Shown one piece after another: positions 5,651-6,550 of a DNA stretch of 6,550 bases. A program made the translations under genes and the position numbers. Positions within the stretch are counted from its first letter, which is position 1, and every line of letters starts with the position of its first letter. The notes beneath the pieces were generated by a model, which was not told where the DNA came from, made no database searches, and was given only the letters and a program-made list of their open reading frames with translations. Where the stretch lies: assembly GCA_005776735.1 (NCBI GenBank), contig SXOM01000110.1:1-6550 (forward strand). The letters run 5' to 3'. The stretch comes from Pseudomonadota bacterium. GTDB taxonomy: Bacteria; Myxococcota_A; UBA796; SXON01.

Positions 5651-6068
5651 CGGGCGGCTTCTCCCAGGGGACAGGGATGTCGAGGTCGTCGCTGGCCATC
5701 TCCTCGGCGTCGAGCTCGGCGAGCAGCCGGTCGATCGTGGAGGGGCCGTCGGCGGAGAAGAGGGCGCGCGCCATGATGTACTCGCGCAAGCGGCCGTTGG
5801 CCTCGCCGATCTGCTTGCGCAGGGCCTGGTTGAGCAGCTCGTTGGCGAACTGCCCGGCCAGCGCCCCGAGCTCTTCTTCCGACGCGGCGCCGCGCGTGCG
5901 CAGCACCACCTGGACCCGGCGGTCGCCCACACGGTCGAGGAACACGTAGCACCGGTCCAAGAACAGGTACGCCGAGCCCATGATCACGTCGAGGTCGTAG
6001 ACCGACTCGTCGACCTGGAAGCGGACCCGCCGCTCCGCGAGCTCGGTGGTGAGCTGGTTTTCGGTCAT
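5643..6068 (-). CDS. hxsD: His-Xaa-Ser system protein HxsD
   Basis: A 141-aa cytoplasmic protein starting at ATG 6068 (ATGA overlap with the Tat gene, GGGGGTAGG upstream). The ORF extends to 6329 only as a shadow of the upstream gene. Residues 15-58 hold an alternating strand pattern, VRFQVDESVYDLDVIM then AYLFLDRCYVFLDR and VQVVLRTRG. Residues 73-86 (QFANELLNQALRKQ) match the LLN-x2-LR helix that characterises the HxsD family. The tail beyond about residue 110 is acidic and is longer than I expect for HxsD. HxsD accompanies HxsB in His-Xaa-Ser loci and is predicted to assist peptide maturation, possibly by binding the leader; the mechanism is not established to my knowledge. Its presence supports reading the locus as an Hxs system independently of the repeat peptide. 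Confidence 0.82.
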   Translation of the reverse strand: MTENQLTTELAERRVRFQVDESVYDLDVIMGSAYLFLDRCYVFLDRVGDRRVQVVLRTRGAASEEELGALAGQFANELLNQALRKQIGEANGRLREYIMARALFSADGPSTIDRLLAELDAEEMASDDLDIPVPWEKPPGA

Positions 6069-6550
6069 GCGGCGCCTACCCCCGGAGCGAGGCGCACCGA
6101 CGCCGCGGCCATGGACTCGGGGTGGGCCCACAGGCGCTGCGTGTGCGGCACCAGCGCGGTGATGCGCGTGAGGTCGGCCGCTTCGTTCTCGCCGGCGATG
6201 TGCGCGAGGCGGCGCACCACCCGCCCCAACGACTCGTCGGTGGCGCCGGCGCCGTCGGTGCCGTCCATCACCAGGAAGTCGAGCAGCGCGGTGTGCGCGG
6301 GGCCGCGCGGAGCGCCTTCGCGCAGGCACACGTCGACCCGGGCCGTGCGGCCGGCGGCGTGCACCAGCGTGAGCGTGATCGCGCCCTCGTGCGGCGGGTA
6401 GACCCGCGCCAGGCGCCAGCCGAGCCCGAGGTCGCCGTCGGGGCCCAGCGGATGGAACAAGAACGCCGGGTGCAGCGCCGCGACGGCGACACCGGGAACG
6501 GCGGCGGCGGCGAGGCCGAAGAGGGCTTGGCGGAGGAACGCGCGGCGGTC
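6065..6550 (-). CDS. Partial twin-arginine-signal protein of unknown function, head of the visible operon
   Basis: The frame is open to the right edge, so the N-terminus is cut; 161 residues are visible. It begins DRRAFLRQALFGLAAAAVPG, a twin-arginine (Tat) signal: the RRxFLR box followed by a weakly hydrophobic Ala/Val-rich stretch ending near VAVAALHPA. Few residues are likely to be missing. A TTG at 6460 could serve as a start but would discard this clear signal. The mature part (about 130 residues) has a strand-rich section (GAITLTLVHAAGRTARVDVCLR) and a segment with ESLGRVVRRLAHIAGENEAA; I recognise no enzyme motif and only one cysteine. The Tat pathway exports folded, often cofactor-bearing proteins. 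The ATGA overlap with hxsD ties it to the Hxs operon, so an extracytoplasmic partner or acceptor of the modified peptide is possible but speculative. Confidence 0.75.
   Translation of the reverse strand, partial: DRRAFLRQALFGLAAAAVPGVAVAALHPAFLFHPLGPDGDLGLGWRLARVYPPHEGAITLTLVHAAGRTARVDVCLREGAPRGPAHTALLDFLVMDGTDGAGATDESLGRVVRRLAHIAGENEAADLTRITALVPHTQRLWAHPESMAAASVRLAPGVGAA

Overview
The window is GC-rich (about 70% by eye, strongly G/C at third codon positions) apart from an AT-rich strip at positions 1-115. Gene style suggests a myxobacterium-like (Myxococcota / former Deltaproteobacteria) genome: tightly overlapping genes, a twin-arginine secreted protein and many radical SAM (rSAM) genes. 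That assignment is inference. All convincing genes are on the minus strand, so the operon reads from the right edge to the left.

Reading order: a Tat-signal protein of unknown function (partial, 6550-6065); an HxsD-family protein (6068-5643); a short divergent HxsD-like protein (5650-5417); the SPASM-type rSAM maturase HxsB (5420-3897); a 144-aa HxsA-like precursor ending in HCS-(HGS)15-HGQW (3900-3466); then rSAM-A with no auxiliary cysteines (3497-2475), rSAM-B (2478-1513) and rSAM-C (1516-464), which share a C-terminal CxxCx5CxGV module, and a truncated rSAM-D (394-89). Six of the eight junctions overlap by 4 bp (GTGA or ATGA), one by 8 bp and one by 32 bp; only the last two genes are separated (69 bp). 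This points to one translationally coupled transcript.

The whole reads as a His-Xaa-Ser (Hxs) ribosomal-peptide modification locus. The known Hxs system pairs a His-Xaa-Ser repeat peptide with the rSAM enzymes HxsB and HxsC and the small protein HxsD. This locus has HxsB, two HxsD-type proteins and an exceptionally regular HGS-repeat substrate. Instead of an obvious HxsC it has three further complete rSAM enzymes and the remains of a fourth. My inference is that HxsB and the HxsD proteins recognise the leader and start modification of the HGS array, and that the extra rSAM enzymes add further chemistry. No protease, transporter or immunity gene lies inside the window.

At the left end the last rSAM gene stops after the first third of its barrel, just where base composition changes. 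The adjoining AT-rich strip carries paired TTGACA / GTTAC-type repeats resembling a repressor-controlled promoter for a gene outside the window. A deletion or recombination joint near position 115 is the simplest explanation.
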